Shown: positions 1-8,736 of the stretch, one piece after another | How positions within the stretch are numbered: the stretch's first letter is position 1 | How the letters are laid out: each line of letters begins with the position of its first letter | Program-made: the position numbers and the translations under genes | Notes under the pieces: generated by a model | What the model was told of the DNA's origin: nothing | The model's database searches: none | The model's input: the letters and a program-made list of their open reading frames with translations, nothing else | Assembly: GCA_963814165.1 (NCBI GenBank) | Contig: CAWFBW010000012.1 | Coordinates: forward strand, 214,884-278,883 | Reading direction: 5' to 3' | Source: DASRAA01 sp963814165 | GTDB lineage: Bacteria; Acidobacteriota; Terriglobia; Terriglobales; Acidobacteriaceae | Length of the DNA: 64,000 nt

Positions 1-2096
1 ACGTTGATTTCAAGGCCGCTTTGCTGTGCGTACTCCACTGCCGCGCGCAGTGACTTGCCAATGAACGAAGGCACCAAAATGCCGCTGTCTACACTCAGGA
101 CTACGGTGCCGTCGGAAGTTGACGCCGGAGTTTGCATCGTATCGGAGGCGGGAACAAGGCTTGTCGACTCTGGTGGCGAGTTGTCCGACACCGCGGCCAC
201 ACTGACGATCTTGCCTCGCGGTTCGGCTGGGGAAATCGATGGAGCAGCGATCTGCTGATTTCTGTTGTCAGGGGCGCTGCCGGCCTTTTCGTCGGTGTCC
301 GGCAAGATCGGCGCACCGAGATGGTCGGAGCTTTCTTCCGCGAGATCGTCATTGCGCTGGGAAGCCAGCAGGGTAAAGCGCTGCTGATTCTTGGGTTCGA
401 TGTCATGTGGTACGTGCATGTACTCAAGCACTTGTTCCGCGATGCGCTTGAATACCGGCGCCGACACCTGGCCGCCCTGGTGCAGTCCCTGCGCTGAATC
501 GAGAATGACTGCGATGGTGACGGCGGGATTGTTTACAGGAGCAAAGCCGACAAATGATGCCACGTACTTCGTTTTGGAGTACGCTCCCGTCTTCGGATCA
601 ACCTTTTGCGCCGTTCCTGTCTTACCGGCAATGGTGTATCCGTCGAGAATGGCGCGCCGCGCAGTGCCGTCGAGCACCACGGCCTCCATCATCTTCTTCA
701 TCTGCGCCGCAGTCATCGTGGAGATCACACGATGCTGTTGCGAGGGATGAAACACCACCGGTTTCGGTCCGGCATTCGGCGGCAACTCGCCGGCAACGAT
801 GCGCGCCGGCGTATAGACGCCGTCGTTGGCGATGGTCGAGACCATGGACACGATTTGCACCGCAGTGACACCGATTTCCTGGCCCATCGACATGGCGCCG
901 ATCGAAACCTTGGACCAGCGATTGACTGGTTTCTTCAGGCCCCGGCTCTCGCCCGGGAGTTCGATGCCGGTTTGCGCCCCGAAGCCGTAGGAACGGATGT
1001 ACTCATCAAAGCGAACGTCGCCCAGCTTCATTCCCGTCTTGACCGCTGCGACGTCACTGGAGTGCGCATAGGCATCCGCAATCGACATCACGCCCATTCT
1101 GTGAGCATCGTGGATGGTCATGCCGAAGATGGTAATGGCGCCGCCCTGGCAGTCGACCATGTCTTCGGGCTTGACGACGCCCTGTTCAATCGCGGCCGAG
1201 TAAGTGACGGTCTTGAATACTGAACCGGGCTCATATACGTCGGTAACGGCGCGGTTCTTGAGCGCTTCTTTGTTGACTTTGTTGAATACGTTGGGATTGA
1301 ACGTCGGGCGGTTGGCCAGCGCCAGAATCTCTCCGGTGCGAGGATTCTGCACAATCACGGTACCGGCCTCAGCCTTGGTGTCGAGCATCGCCTGCTCGAG
1401 TTCTTTCTCGACGATGTACTGGATGGTGCCGTCCAGAGTCAAGACAAGGTTCTGGCCTGGGTCGGGTTGGCGCTCGACGCGGCCGTAGTACCTGCGCCGG
1501 GCGTCGACGGAGAAGATCTCCCTGCCGGGAATACCGCGCAGATCGTCGTCATAGACGAGTTCAAGGCCGCCGAGGCCTTCGTCGTCGGTCCCAACGTAGC
1601 CGATGACCTGCGCCGCCAAGTCACGCTTGGGATAGAAGCGTTTGGGTTCCTTGCGGAAGTAGATGCCGCGCAGATTCAGCTCGCGGATGCGGTCGCTGGT
1701 ATCCGCGTCCACCTTGCGCTTGATCCAGGCAAAGTTTCTCTGTGAGCGCAGACGCGCCAGTATGTCCTGAGCGTCGAGGTTGAGCACGTTGGCCAGGATC
1801 TGTGCGGTGGATTCCTGGTCGGGTATTTCGCTGGGCACGGCAAACACGGAATCCACGTCGATGGACATCGCGAGCTCGGCGCCGTTGCGGTCGTAAATGG
1901 TGCCGCGGCGCGGGTCAACTTCGATGACGCGTCCGCGCTGACGCGAAGCGAGATTCAGGAAGAACTGGTACTTGATAACTTGCAGGTAGACCAGCCGTCC
2001 CAAAACAGCCGCCACCCATAAGAACAGCACCGCCCCGAGAATAATCAGCCTCTTGGACGGCGTCCTGGCAGCTGCGCTTGCCCGCATCTTTCCCAT
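1..2096 (-). CDS. ftsI: Peptidoglycan transpeptidase FtsI (PBP3-type) with C-terminal PASTA domain, 3' end outside window
   Basis: This is a septal class B penicillin-binding protein that cross-links peptidoglycan at division. Reading from 2096 there is a basic N-terminus, one membrane segment at about residues 17-38, a dimerisation domain containing RGRVIEVDPRRGTIYDRNG, then the transpeptidase domain. The active-site SxxK is GSVFK (Ser292, Lys295) and the KTG motif is GKTGTAQ (Lys492). The SxN motif reads SSD (346-348) instead of the usual SSN. A PASTA domain begins near residue 670 (VPSFIGKSLRAAVEYAQQSG) and is cut by the window edge. An ATG nine bases further in is an alternative start; neither has a clear ribosome site. 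It lies downstream of the ftsL-like gene in the usual mraZ-rsmH-ftsL-ftsI order. Confidence 0.95.
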   Translation of the reverse strand, partial: MGKMRASAAARTPSKRLIILGAVLFLWVAAVLGRLVYLQVIKYQFFLNLASRQRGRVIEVDPRRGTIYDRNGAELAMSIDVDSVFAVPSEIPDQESTAQILANVLNLDAQDILARLRSQRNFAWIKRKVDADTSDRIRELNLRGIYFRKEPKRFYPKRDLAAQVIGYVGTDDEGLGGLELVYDDDLRGIPGREIFSVDARRRYYGRVERQPDPGQNLVLTLDGTIQYIVEKELEQAMLDTKAEAGTVIVQNPRTGEILALANRPTFNPNVFNKVNKEALKNRAVTDVYEPGSVFKTVTYSAAIEQGVVKPEDMVDCQGGAITIFGMTIHDAHRMGVMSIADAYAHSSDVAAVKTGMKLGDVRFDEYIRSYGFGAQTGIELPGESRGLKKPVNRWSKVSIGAMSMGQEIGVTAVQIVSMVSTIANDGVYTPARIVAGELPPNAGPKPVVFHPSQQHRVISTMTAAQMKKMMEAVVLDGTARRAILDGYTIAGKTGTAQKVDPKTGAYSKTKYVASFVGFAPVNNPAVTIAVILDSAQGLHQGGQVSAPVFKRIAEQVLEYMHVPHDIEPKNQQRFTLLASQRNDDLAEESSDHLGAPILPDTDEKAGSAPDNRNQQIAAPSISPAEPRGKIVSVAAVSDNSPPESTSLVPASDTMQTPASTSDGTVVLSVDSGILVPSFIGKSLRAAVEYAQQSGLEIN

Positions 2097-2165
2097 GTCT
2101 TTCGGCCAACCCGAACTTGAGTCTTACAATGTGGTAGTACTACGTTATGGTACTAACATACAGAA

Positions 2166-2190
2166 GGCGGTCCGACACTGGCGGACCGCC
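2166..2190. repeat. Inverted repeat between ftsL-like and ftsI
   Basis: GGCGGTCCG (2166-2174) pairs with CGGACCGCC (2182-2190) across a 7-base loop. It lies in the 143-base gap between the ftsL-like stop and the ftsI start. The minus-strand sequence that follows is only mildly T-rich, so a full terminator is doubtful; attenuation or simple RNA stabilisation is possible. A second short inverted sequence, TAGTAC and GTACTA, lies just downstream on the minus strand. Confidence 0.5.
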
Positions 2191-2239
2191 ACAAGCAACC
2201 TCCGATACAACTCCCAACCCGGCACGGTGCGCGGGAACC

Positions 2240-2734
2240 TTACTGCTGCGCTGAAATCACCGAGATGCCGCTGGGGTTCACCCGCGCCATGACAGGCACC
2301 GCCATGTCACCGCTTCCGCTTTCGATGGGCTGGACCTGTCCTGCGACAGGCGGAATCATGCCCAGCTTCCGCGCTTCCACCTCGATGCGCTCTAGATCGG
2401 TCAGCGATGATACTTCCAATTCCAGAGCGCGGTTGCTCTGTACGATGGCATGCTGCTCAGCCTTGGCCTGCTCGATGCGATAGCCATATTGAATGGCACT
2501 GAGGTGCTGCAACAAATACACCATCACCACCAGGAACAGTACGCAGAGCGTTCCGCCGAAATACGCCATTTCCCGGCGCCGGTTGGGATCGACGATGCGT
2601 ACAACGCGCGTGTTGTCGATGCGCTTGGCGAAGTAGATCTCCGGCGTGCCCAGGAACATGCCACGGGTTTCCGACGCTGAGTCACCCCAGTTGCCTGCGT
2701 CCTGCATTGTGGGATACATCACACCTGCTGCCAT
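2240..2734 (-). CDS. ftsL: FtsL-like septum protein (membrane segment plus coiled coil)
   Basis: A 164-residue small bitopic protein with a cytoplasmic N-terminus. It has one transmembrane helix near residues 60-80 (GTLCVLFLVVMVYLLQHL), followed by a heptad-like coiled coil (RIEQAKAEQHAIVQSNRALELEVSSL) and a short tail. This is the FtsL/DivIC architecture that recruits FtsI/FtsW, and its place between rsmH and ftsI fits. The frame is open further upstream into rsmH, but the start at 2734 is preceded by an AGGAG ribosome site at good spacing and gives a sensible protein, so the longer reading is rejected. The 181 bases between it and rsmH hold no recognisable gene. Sequence conservation in this family is poor, so the call rests on architecture and position. 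Confidence 0.8.
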   Translation of the reverse strand: MAAGVMYPTMQDAGNWGDSASETRGMFLGTPEIYFAKRIDNTRVVRIVDPNRRREMAYFGGTLCVLFLVVMVYLLQHLSAIQYGYRIEQAKAEQHAIVQSNRALELEVSSLTDLERIEVEARKLGMIPPVAGQVQPIESGSGDMAVPVMARVNPSGISVISAQQ

Positions 2735-2915
2735 GACAATCTCCTGACACCGGGCCGACCCTTGAAAACGGTCCCGGAAACCCCAATCACTACTCAACCC
2801 ATACTGCGTGGGATATCCACATTTCCCACAGCATTTTCCACACGCCCTGCAAAACCCAGCCGCGAAAACCGTTGCAAACGCTGGCAAGTCATCAAATGTT
2901 TCAATCGTGCGAATA

Positions 2916-3890
2916 TCAAATCCGCTCGGCTGCCCGCAACTTTGCACTGCGCGCCCGCGGATTGCGATCGATCTCTTCCTCGTCGGCTGTCGCCGGTTTC
3001 TTGGTCAGCACGCAAAATACCCCGTTGTGGGAGCCCTCGCGTAACGCGTCTTTCACAATGCGGTCTTCCAGAGAGTGGAAGCTGATCACCACCAGCCTGC
3101 CGCCCTTCTTCAACACCTGCGGCACCGCGGCTGAACTCAGCAGATCCCGCAAGTCGTCGAGTTCACGGTTCACCAGAATTCGAAGAGCCTGAAAGGTCTT
3201 TGTCGCCGGATGAATACGCCCCCCGCCGTGGCGGGACTGGTTCATTGGCCGGGCCGCAGCCGATACCACCTCCGCAAGATGTGCAGTGGTGCGAATCGGC
3301 CGCGCCCGAACAATGGCTCTGGCGATTCTCCGCGACCTCCTTTCCTCACCGAATTCGTAAATCGCATCGGCAAGCTCGCGCTCGTCGAAACGATTTACCA
3401 CTTGTTCGGCGGTCAGCCCCGACTGCGTATTCATCCGCATGTCCAGAGGCCCATCCGCCTGAAAACTAAATCCGCGTCCGGCGTTCTCCAGCTGCATGGA
3501 ACTGACGCCGAGATCGGCTAACAAACCGTCAGCGCTGGCGGGCGCGACATGCTGCGCGACTTCGGCAAAGCTCGCGTGCACCAGTTCGATCTGCGGCCAA
3601 TCGGCGGCCAACTCCGGGGGAGGGCTGGTCAACCGTTCGCGGGCCCGCTCCAGCGCTGCCGGGTCCTTATCGAAGCCAATCAAACGACCCAGTGCGCCGA
3701 GGCGTTTTGCGATTTCCCAGCTGTGTCCGCCTAAGCCCAGGGTCGCGTCGATATAGGTCCCGCCGCGCTGCACGGCCAGGAATTCGATCGCTTGATTTAA
3801 AAGAACCGGTACATGGCCAAACCGCTTGCTGCCCGTCTCGCCATGTTCGCGCTCGCTGGCGCTGTCCGTCGTTGAACTGTCGTGCTCCAT
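2916..3890 (-). CDS. rsmH: 16S rRNA (cytosine1402-N4)-methyltransferase RsmH
   Basis: SAM-dependent methylation of C1402 in 16S rRNA. The 324-residue protein shows the family landmarks in order: HVPVLLNQAIEFL, the SAM-binding segment YIDATLGLGGHSWEI, GFDKDPAALERA, the LLADLGVSSMQLEN block, and the C-terminal VVISFHSLEDRIVKDALRE. Length matches the family (about 300-320). The acidic first 20 or so residues are a lineage-specific extension. It follows mraZ after 41 bases in the conserved dcw arrangement and is probably cotranscribed with it. Confidence 0.96.
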   Translation of the reverse strand: MEHDSSTTDSASEREHGETGSKRFGHVPVLLNQAIEFLAVQRGGTYIDATLGLGGHSWEIAKRLGALGRLIGFDKDPAALERARERLTSPPPELAADWPQIELVHASFAEVAQHVAPASADGLLADLGVSSMQLENAGRGFSFQADGPLDMRMNTQSGLTAEQVVNRFDERELADAIYEFGEERRSRRIARAIVRARPIRTTAHLAEVVSAAARPMNQSRHGGGRIHPATKTFQALRILVNRELDDLRDLLSSAAVPQVLKKGGRLVVISFHSLEDRIVKDALREGSHNGVFCVLTKKPATADEEEIDRNPRARSAKLRAAERI

Positions 3891-3931
3891 TCACTCCCGT
3901 TCCGAGACGTTGAATGGACCGCTGTGCTTCA

Positions 3932-4387
3932 CTAGATCCCCAGGTCCGCCAATGTTTTGACATCTTCCTCAGAAAGCGGCTGTGCCACCTCTTCGCGAAG
4001 CGATTCAGCATTCTGTACTTCGAGAAACGTCAAACGTCCGCCTACTGACACTTCGCCTTTCAGCCCAGCAGACTCGCGCAACACCGCCGGTAGCAGCAGA
4101 CGCCCCTGGTTGTCGAACTCCACTTCCTGTCCGTAATGGCTTGTGAGCTTCAAAAGCCTCTGCCTCGAAGGGTTGAAGCTGGGCAGAGCGACAAGCTTGC
4201 GCTCGATCGCCTCCCATTCCTGGATGGGATACACATAGGCACTCTTCCCATCCTTGCTGGTGATGTAAAATTTGGAGCCGCTGTACTTTTCGTCGGCCAG
4301 GCGCTTGTATTCCGCGGGCATCTTGAGACGCCCCTTGTCGTCGAGCCGAGTTAGATGCGAGCCACGAAACATAACCACCGGCGCCAT
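3932..4387 (-). CDS. mraZ: Transcriptional regulator MraZ
   Basis: First gene of the dcw cluster and a DNA-binding regulator of its own operon in characterised bacteria. The 151 residues hold two tandem SpoVT/AbrB-like domains, with signatures FRGSHLTRLDDKGRLKMPAEY (first part of domain 1) and FDNQGRLLLPAVLRE in domain 2. The start at 4387 gives a short MAPVV extension; the Met at residue 6 is an alternative. A sigma70-like promoter and TGGG boxes lie upstream (separate entries), consistent with autoregulation. Confidence 0.95.
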   Translation of the reverse strand: MAPVVMFRGSHLTRLDDKGRLKMPAEYKRLADEKYSGSKFYITSKDGKSAYVYPIQEWEAIERKLVALPSFNPSRQRLLKLTSHYGQEVEFDNQGRLLLPAVLRESAGLKGEVSVGGRLTFLEVQNAESLREEVAQPLSEEDVKTLADLGI

Positions 4388-4504
4388 TCCGCCGTAACCT
4401 TAGTTCACCGGGAGAGGAGGAAAATCTGAAAATCGAACCCAAACGGGAGCTGTTGTCTGCTTTGTGCGCGCTTTTGGTTAAAGAAACCAATTCGCTCTAA
4501 AAGC

Positions 4505-4539
4505 TCCCAGAGTGGCCCACTATCAACCCCGATCTCCCA
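4505..4539 (-). promoter_or_regulatory. MraZ-box array upstream of mraZ
   Basis: On the minus strand TGGGA (4539-4535), TGGGC (4519-4515) and TGGGA (4509-4505) occur with exact 20- and 10-base spacing. A degenerate GGGTT sits at the missing 10-base step. Known MraZ operators are direct TGGGN repeats at 10-base intervals. The array is about 15-50 bases downstream of the predicted transcription start and ahead of the mraZ start, as expected for autoregulation. Binding itself is inferred. Confidence 0.7.
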
Positions 4540-4562
4540 TTTTCTACCACTCTTGAGTCCGA

Positions 4563-4590
4563 AGTCTATACCCTTTCCCGCGTGTGTCAA
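4563..4590 (-). promoter_or_regulatory. Predicted sigma70-type promoter of the mraZ/dcw operon
   Basis: On the minus strand a consensus -35 TTGACA (4590-4585) is followed after 16 bases by TAGACT (4568-4563). The predicted transcription start near 4556 leaves a leader of roughly 170 bases containing the MraZ boxes. Confidence 0.65.
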
Positions 4591-4892
4591 GGGGAAAAGT
4601 GCAACTTTCCACAACAATTTTTGTGAGTTCCGCCGGACAACGACAGGTTGTGTGGTGCGTCCTTATACACCCCAACTAATTGTGCCGGTGTTGGCGGTTG
4701 TTGATCGAGCCGATCGGCAGCCAACCGAAGATAACGGTGTGATCCCGTCAGAAACGGGTCGTCCCCCGTGGGTTGCAGGGGTCCACTTGGAGCTTGAGGT
4801 GAACCTAGGTGGGATGGGTGGCGCCGCAGAATCAGCAAAGCGTCCAACTTGTGTTTGGCAACCTTCAGTCTCGGCGATATAGTCGTTGCCTT

Positions 4893-5426
4893 ATGAGCCA
4901 GCTCCTTCACGTCGAACACTGGGTGCCGGTTGCGTTACCGAAAGTGTTCGCGTTCTTCGCCGATCCGCACAATCTGCCGCGCATCATGCCGCCGTCGCAA
5001 GGAGCGAAGGTGCTGAAGCTTAATCTGGTACGGCCCCGGCTACCAGAAGGGACCCGACCCAAGGGGCTTGAACGCATGGCGGGCGCGGGAACCGAGATCT
5101 ATTTCAAGTTCCGCGCAATTCCCTACATACCGATTCACGAGCGCTGGACCGCCGTCATCACCGAGTTCGTTTTCAACGAGTACTTCTGCGATATCCAGAA
5201 GCAGGGCCCATTCAAGTCGTGGCATCACACGCATTTCTTTGAGGCCAAGACCGAGAATGGTTGCGACGGCACGGTGGTGGGCGATGAGGTGGAATACGAA
5301 ATTGGCTTTGGCGTGGTGGGAACGATGTTGGAGAAAATCATGTTCCAGCGCATGATGGCTTCCATCTTCGAGCATCGCAAGCAGGCGCTGGATCGGGTGT
5401 TCGCGACGGAAGGCGTCCAATCGTAA
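4893..5426 (+). CDS. SRPBCC-family ligand-binding/cyclase-like protein
   Basis: A 177-residue protein of the START/SRPBCC fold. The typical opening is LLHVEHWVPVALPKVFAFFADPHNLPRIMP, in part, followed by strands ending in FEHRKQALDRVF. Family members bind hydrophobic ligands or act as small cyclases; no substrate can be read from the sequence. The start at 4893 (MSQLLHV) gives the normal family N-terminus; an upstream in-frame start at 4809 would add 28 residues without similarity. It is divergent from mraZ and separated from it by about 300 bases in which I see no other gene. Confidence 0.8.
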   Translation: MSQLLHVEHWVPVALPKVFAFFADPHNLPRIMPPSQGAKVLKLNLVRPRLPEGTRPKGLERMAGAGTEIYFKFRAIPYIPIHERWTAVITEFVFNEYFCDIQKQGPFKSWHHTHFFEAKTENGCDGTVVGDEVEYEIGFGVVGTMLEKIMFQRMMASIFEHRKQALDRVFATEGVQS

Positions 5427-5520
5427 GCTGGGTTTCAGGAATCGCCGCGGGAATATTCTCACGCGGACCTTAAGCCACTTTTGCGGAGGGCTGCGTGCGG
5501 CGATACGATATTCTGGCCGC

Positions 5521-6531
5521 ATGGACCTGTTTGCCCTGACACGCAAGCTCATCGACATCGAATCCATCACCGGCAACGAGGCCGCAGTCGGCGGCGCCAT
5601 CGCCGATGAACTCGCAGCCCTCGGTTATGTTGTGGAGCGCATGCCGGTGGAAGGCGATCGATTCAACGTGTGGGCCACGCATCCCGGCACGCCGAGTCCG
5701 GAACTAGTTTTCTCCACGCACATGGATACCGTGCCCCCGCACATCCCTTCGTCAGAAACCGCCGACAGCATCTACGGACGCGGCTCGTGCGATGCGAAGG
5801 GCATCATCGTGACGCAGATTGCGGCGGCCGAAAAGCTGAAAGCAGAAGGCATCAACACCGGCCTGCTCTTTTTAGTCGGCGAAGAACGCGACAGCCAGGG
5901 GGCTCAAATCGCCAACGGCGACCCACGAGGCACGAAGTTCCTCATCAACGGCGAGCCGACGGAGAACCGAATCGCGCTGGCTTCAAAGGGGACGCTGCGC
6001 GTGGAAGTGGTTGCGAAAGGCCGCATGGCGCACTCGGCTTATCCCGAACTGGGCGAGTCGGCGATCGAGAAGCTGCTCGATGCGCTGGAAAACATTCGCA
6101 AGATCAAGTTGCCCGCGCATGCCAAGGCAGGCCCGTCAACATTGAATGTTGGGTTAATTGAAGGCGGCCGCGCGCCCAACGTCATCCCCGACTACGCCTC
6201 GGCGAACCTGCTGATCCGGTTGGTCGGCCCAACCGAGGAACTTCGCCAGCAAATCTCGGCTGCGGCTGCCGGCAAGGCGGAAGCCAATTTCATCCTGGAA
6301 ATTCCTTTCATGGAACTCGGCACTGTGCCCGGCATCGAGACCATGATCGCCGCATTTACGACCGATATTCCTGCGTTACCTAACTGGGGGACGCCCTTGC
6401 TGATCGGGCCCGGCTCCATCCATGTAGCCCACACCGATGGTGAATACATCGAGAAGCAGCAATTGCTCGATGCCGTTGAACTCTATTCCCGTATCGGAAA
6501 ATTCCTATTGGGAAACCACACAGCGTCCTGA
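5521..6531 (+). CDS. M20-family metallopeptidase (ArgE/DapE-like deacylase)
   Basis: A zinc-dependent amidohydrolase of 336 residues. Metal ligands are visible: STHMDTVPP (His67, Asp69), GRGSCDAKG (Asp91), and LVGEERDSQG (Glu121/122, base and ligand). A dimerisation/lid domain containing KGRMAHSAYPELGESAIEKL follows, and the C-terminal ligand is HTDGEYIEK. Members hydrolyse N-acyl amino acids or succinyl-diaminopimelate; the exact substrate is not evident. No lysine or arginine biosynthesis gene is adjacent. The start has only a weak upstream ribosome site but coincides with the family N-terminus (LTRKLIDIESITGNE). Confidence 0.88.
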   Translation: MDLFALTRKLIDIESITGNEAAVGGAIADELAALGYVVERMPVEGDRFNVWATHPGTPSPELVFSTHMDTVPPHIPSSETADSIYGRGSCDAKGIIVTQIAAAEKLKAEGINTGLLFLVGEERDSQGAQIANGDPRGTKFLINGEPTENRIALASKGTLRVEVVAKGRMAHSAYPELGESAIEKLLDALENIRKIKLPAHAKAGPSTLNVGLIEGGRAPNVIPDYASANLLIRLVGPTEELRQQISAAAAGKAEANFILEIPFMELGTVPGIETMIAAFTTDIPALPNWGTPLLIGPGSIHVAHTDGEYIEKQQLLDAVELYSRIGKFLLGNHTAS

Positions 6532-6617
6532 CAGATGGCCGGACCGGGTTGCGCGCTTGTTCCAGCGGAGACTTTCTGGTATCCCAAACATTGGCCCAGA
6601 AACGGGGGCCACACATC

Positions 6618-8732
6618 ATGGCTAACTCTAACAGTCGCCCTTCTGTTCAACCCAGCAGTCCAACAGCGCCACTTATTTACTGCATCAAGCGTGGGCATCC
6701 ACTACCCTTGGGTGCTACCGTCCGCCGCGGCGGGGTAAACTTCTCAATTTTCTCCAAGCATGCGACGTCGTGCTGCCTGTTATTGTTCGATGCGGAAATC
6801 CCGGAACCCGTCGCCACGCTGCCGCTCGACCCCCACACTCATCGCACTGGTCAGGTGTGGCACGTGTTTGTGGAGGGACTCGACGCAGGAGCTCACTACG
6901 GCTATCGCTTCTCGATGGAACCGAACCTCGATCCCAATATCTTTCGCTTCGACGCGTCGCGAGTGTTGATCGATCCCTATACGCGGGTTCTATCGGGAGC
7001 CGGCGAGTGGGGCACTTCGTATTCCGACAAACAGCAACACCGATATAGTGTGGTAAGCGAGAACCAATACGAATGGGAGCACGACCAGCCGCTCAACAAT
7101 CCGCTGGTCAATAGCGTCATTTACGAGATGCATGTGCGGAGCTTTACCCGGCATGCTTCGTCCAGCGTTGAGAACCCCGGAACGTTCGCCGGCCTCATTG
7201 AGAAAATTCCGTACCTGAAGCAACTGGGCGTTACTGCTGTCGAATTGCTACCGGTGAACGAATTCGAAGAGAGCGACACGGACCGCGTGAATCCTTTTAC
7301 CGGAGAGCCTCTACGCAATCTTTGGGGCTACCAACCCACGGCATTTTTCGCTCCCAACACGGCGTATTCGTCGAAGCGCGGAGACGGCGAACAAGTGCGG
7401 GAATTTCGCGACATGGTCAAGGCAATGCACCGGGCTGGGATCGAGGTCATCCTCGACATGGTTTTCAATCACACCGCCGAAGGCGCCGACGATGGGCCGA
7501 CGTTTTCGTTCCGAGGCATCGACAATGCAACCTATTACATCCTTGATCCCGAGACCGGAAAGTACCTGAACTATTCCGGTTGCGGCAACACTGTGAACTG
7601 CAATAACCCGGTGGTACGCGAGTTTATTGTCGAGTGCCTGCGCTACTGGGTTACGGAGATGCATGTGGACGGCTTCCGTTTCGACCTGGCTTCCATTCTC
7701 GGCCGGGGGCAGGACGGAAGCGTGCTGAAGAGCCCGCCTCTGCTGGAGGCCATGGCTTACGATCCGGTGCTGGCGAACTCCAAGCTGATCGCCGAAGCCT
7801 GGGATGCCGCTGGCTTGTACCAAGTAGGCACATTGCCGTCTTGGGGACGGTGGGCGGAATGGAACGGCGTGTATCGCGACGACGTGCGCAAATTCGTGAA
7901 GGGCGATGCCGGCATGACCTCCGCGCTGGCGACCCGTCTGCTCGGCAGTCCGGATTTGTACGAGACCAGCGCGCGCGAGCCATATCACAGCATCAACTTC
8001 GTGACCTGCCACGATGGTTTCACGCTCAACGACCTGGTGTCGTATAACGAGAAGCACAACCTAGCCAACGGCGAAAACAATTCCGACGGTAATAACGCCA
8101 ACCTCAGCTGGAACTGCGGCAACGAAGGTCCGACCACAGACTCTGCCATTAACGAACGACGTGGGCGTCAGCGCAAGAATTTCGCTGCCATCCTTCTTTT
8201 CTCGCACGGTGTGCCGATGCTTCTCGCGGGCGATGAGATGGGCCGCACGCAGCAGGGCAACAACAACGCTTATTGCCAGGACAACGACACCAGCTGGATC
8301 AATTGGGAGCTCACACAGCAAAATGCCGGACTGGTGCGGTTCTTCCAGCTCATGATCGCGTTCCGCAAGCGCTGCCCCATGCTGCGCCGCGACACGTTCG
8401 CGCTCGACGGCACTACGGGCTTCCATGTTACCTGGCATGGCAAGAAACGGATATCGGCCGATTGGAGCACCGAATCGCGATCCGTCGCCATGCAGTGGAC
8501 ACAACTTCACCCCAACGGCTTGCGCGACGACTTGCATTTCATTGCCCACGCACACTGGGAAGACAGCGAGTTCGAGTTGCCTGACATCGGGCCGCGGCAG
8601 TGGTTCCGCCTGGTGGATACGTCGCTGGCTTCTCCGCAAGATATCGCCACCGAGGGCCAGGAGTTCCCGCTGCCGTCGCAAAACAGCTATCTAGTCAAGG
8701 CGCGCAGCGTGGTGATCTTTGTAGCCAAGTAG
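6618..8732 (+). CDS. glgX: Glycogen debranching enzyme GlgX (GH13)
   Basis: Hydrolyses alpha-1,6 branches of glycogen limit dextrin. The 704-residue protein has an N-terminal CBM48-like domain (LPLGATVRRGGVNFSIFS) and a GH13 barrel with the four conserved regions. These are DMVFNHT, VDGFRFDLASILGR (nucleophile Asp), LIAEAWDAAGLY (acid/base Glu) and FVTCHDGFTLNDLVSYN. The start at 6618 is preceded by GGGGG at about 9 bases and is preferred over an in-frame start at 6549. The stop is five bases from the convergent carbonic anhydrase stop, so transcripts of the two genes meet. Confidence 0.95.
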   Translation: MANSNSRPSVQPSSPTAPLIYCIKRGHPLPLGATVRRGGVNFSIFSKHATSCCLLLFDAEIPEPVATLPLDPHTHRTGQVWHVFVEGLDAGAHYGYRFSMEPNLDPNIFRFDASRVLIDPYTRVLSGAGEWGTSYSDKQQHRYSVVSENQYEWEHDQPLNNPLVNSVIYEMHVRSFTRHASSSVENPGTFAGLIEKIPYLKQLGVTAVELLPVNEFEESDTDRVNPFTGEPLRNLWGYQPTAFFAPNTAYSSKRGDGEQVREFRDMVKAMHRAGIEVILDMVFNHTAEGADDGPTFSFRGIDNATYYILDPETGKYLNYSGCGNTVNCNNPVVREFIVECLRYWVTEMHVDGFRFDLASILGRGQDGSVLKSPPLLEAMAYDPVLANSKLIAEAWDAAGLYQVGTLPSWGRWAEWNGVYRDDVRKFVKGDAGMTSALATRLLGSPDLYETSAREPYHSINFVTCHDGFTLNDLVSYNEKHNLANGENNSDGNNANLSWNCGNEGPTTDSAINERRGRQRKNFAAILLFSHGVPMLLAGDEMGRTQQGNNNAYCQDNDTSWINWELTQQNAGLVRFFQLMIAFRKRCPMLRRDTFALDGTTGFHVTWHGKKRISADWSTESRSVAMQWTQLHPNGLRDDLHFIAHAHWEDSEFELPDIGPRQWFRLVDTSLASPQDIATEGQEFPLPSQNSYLVKARSVVIFVAK

Positions 8733-8736
8733 AGCG

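Noticed and set aside
2240..2947. Longer ftsL-like reading with 71 extra N-terminal residues
   Set aside because: It would overlap rsmH, is Cys-rich and unlike FtsL, while ATG 2734 has a good AGGAG.
4553..4882. Possible small gene between mraZ and the SRPBCC gene
   Set aside because: It runs through the mraZ promoter region, has no ribosome site and no recognisable product.
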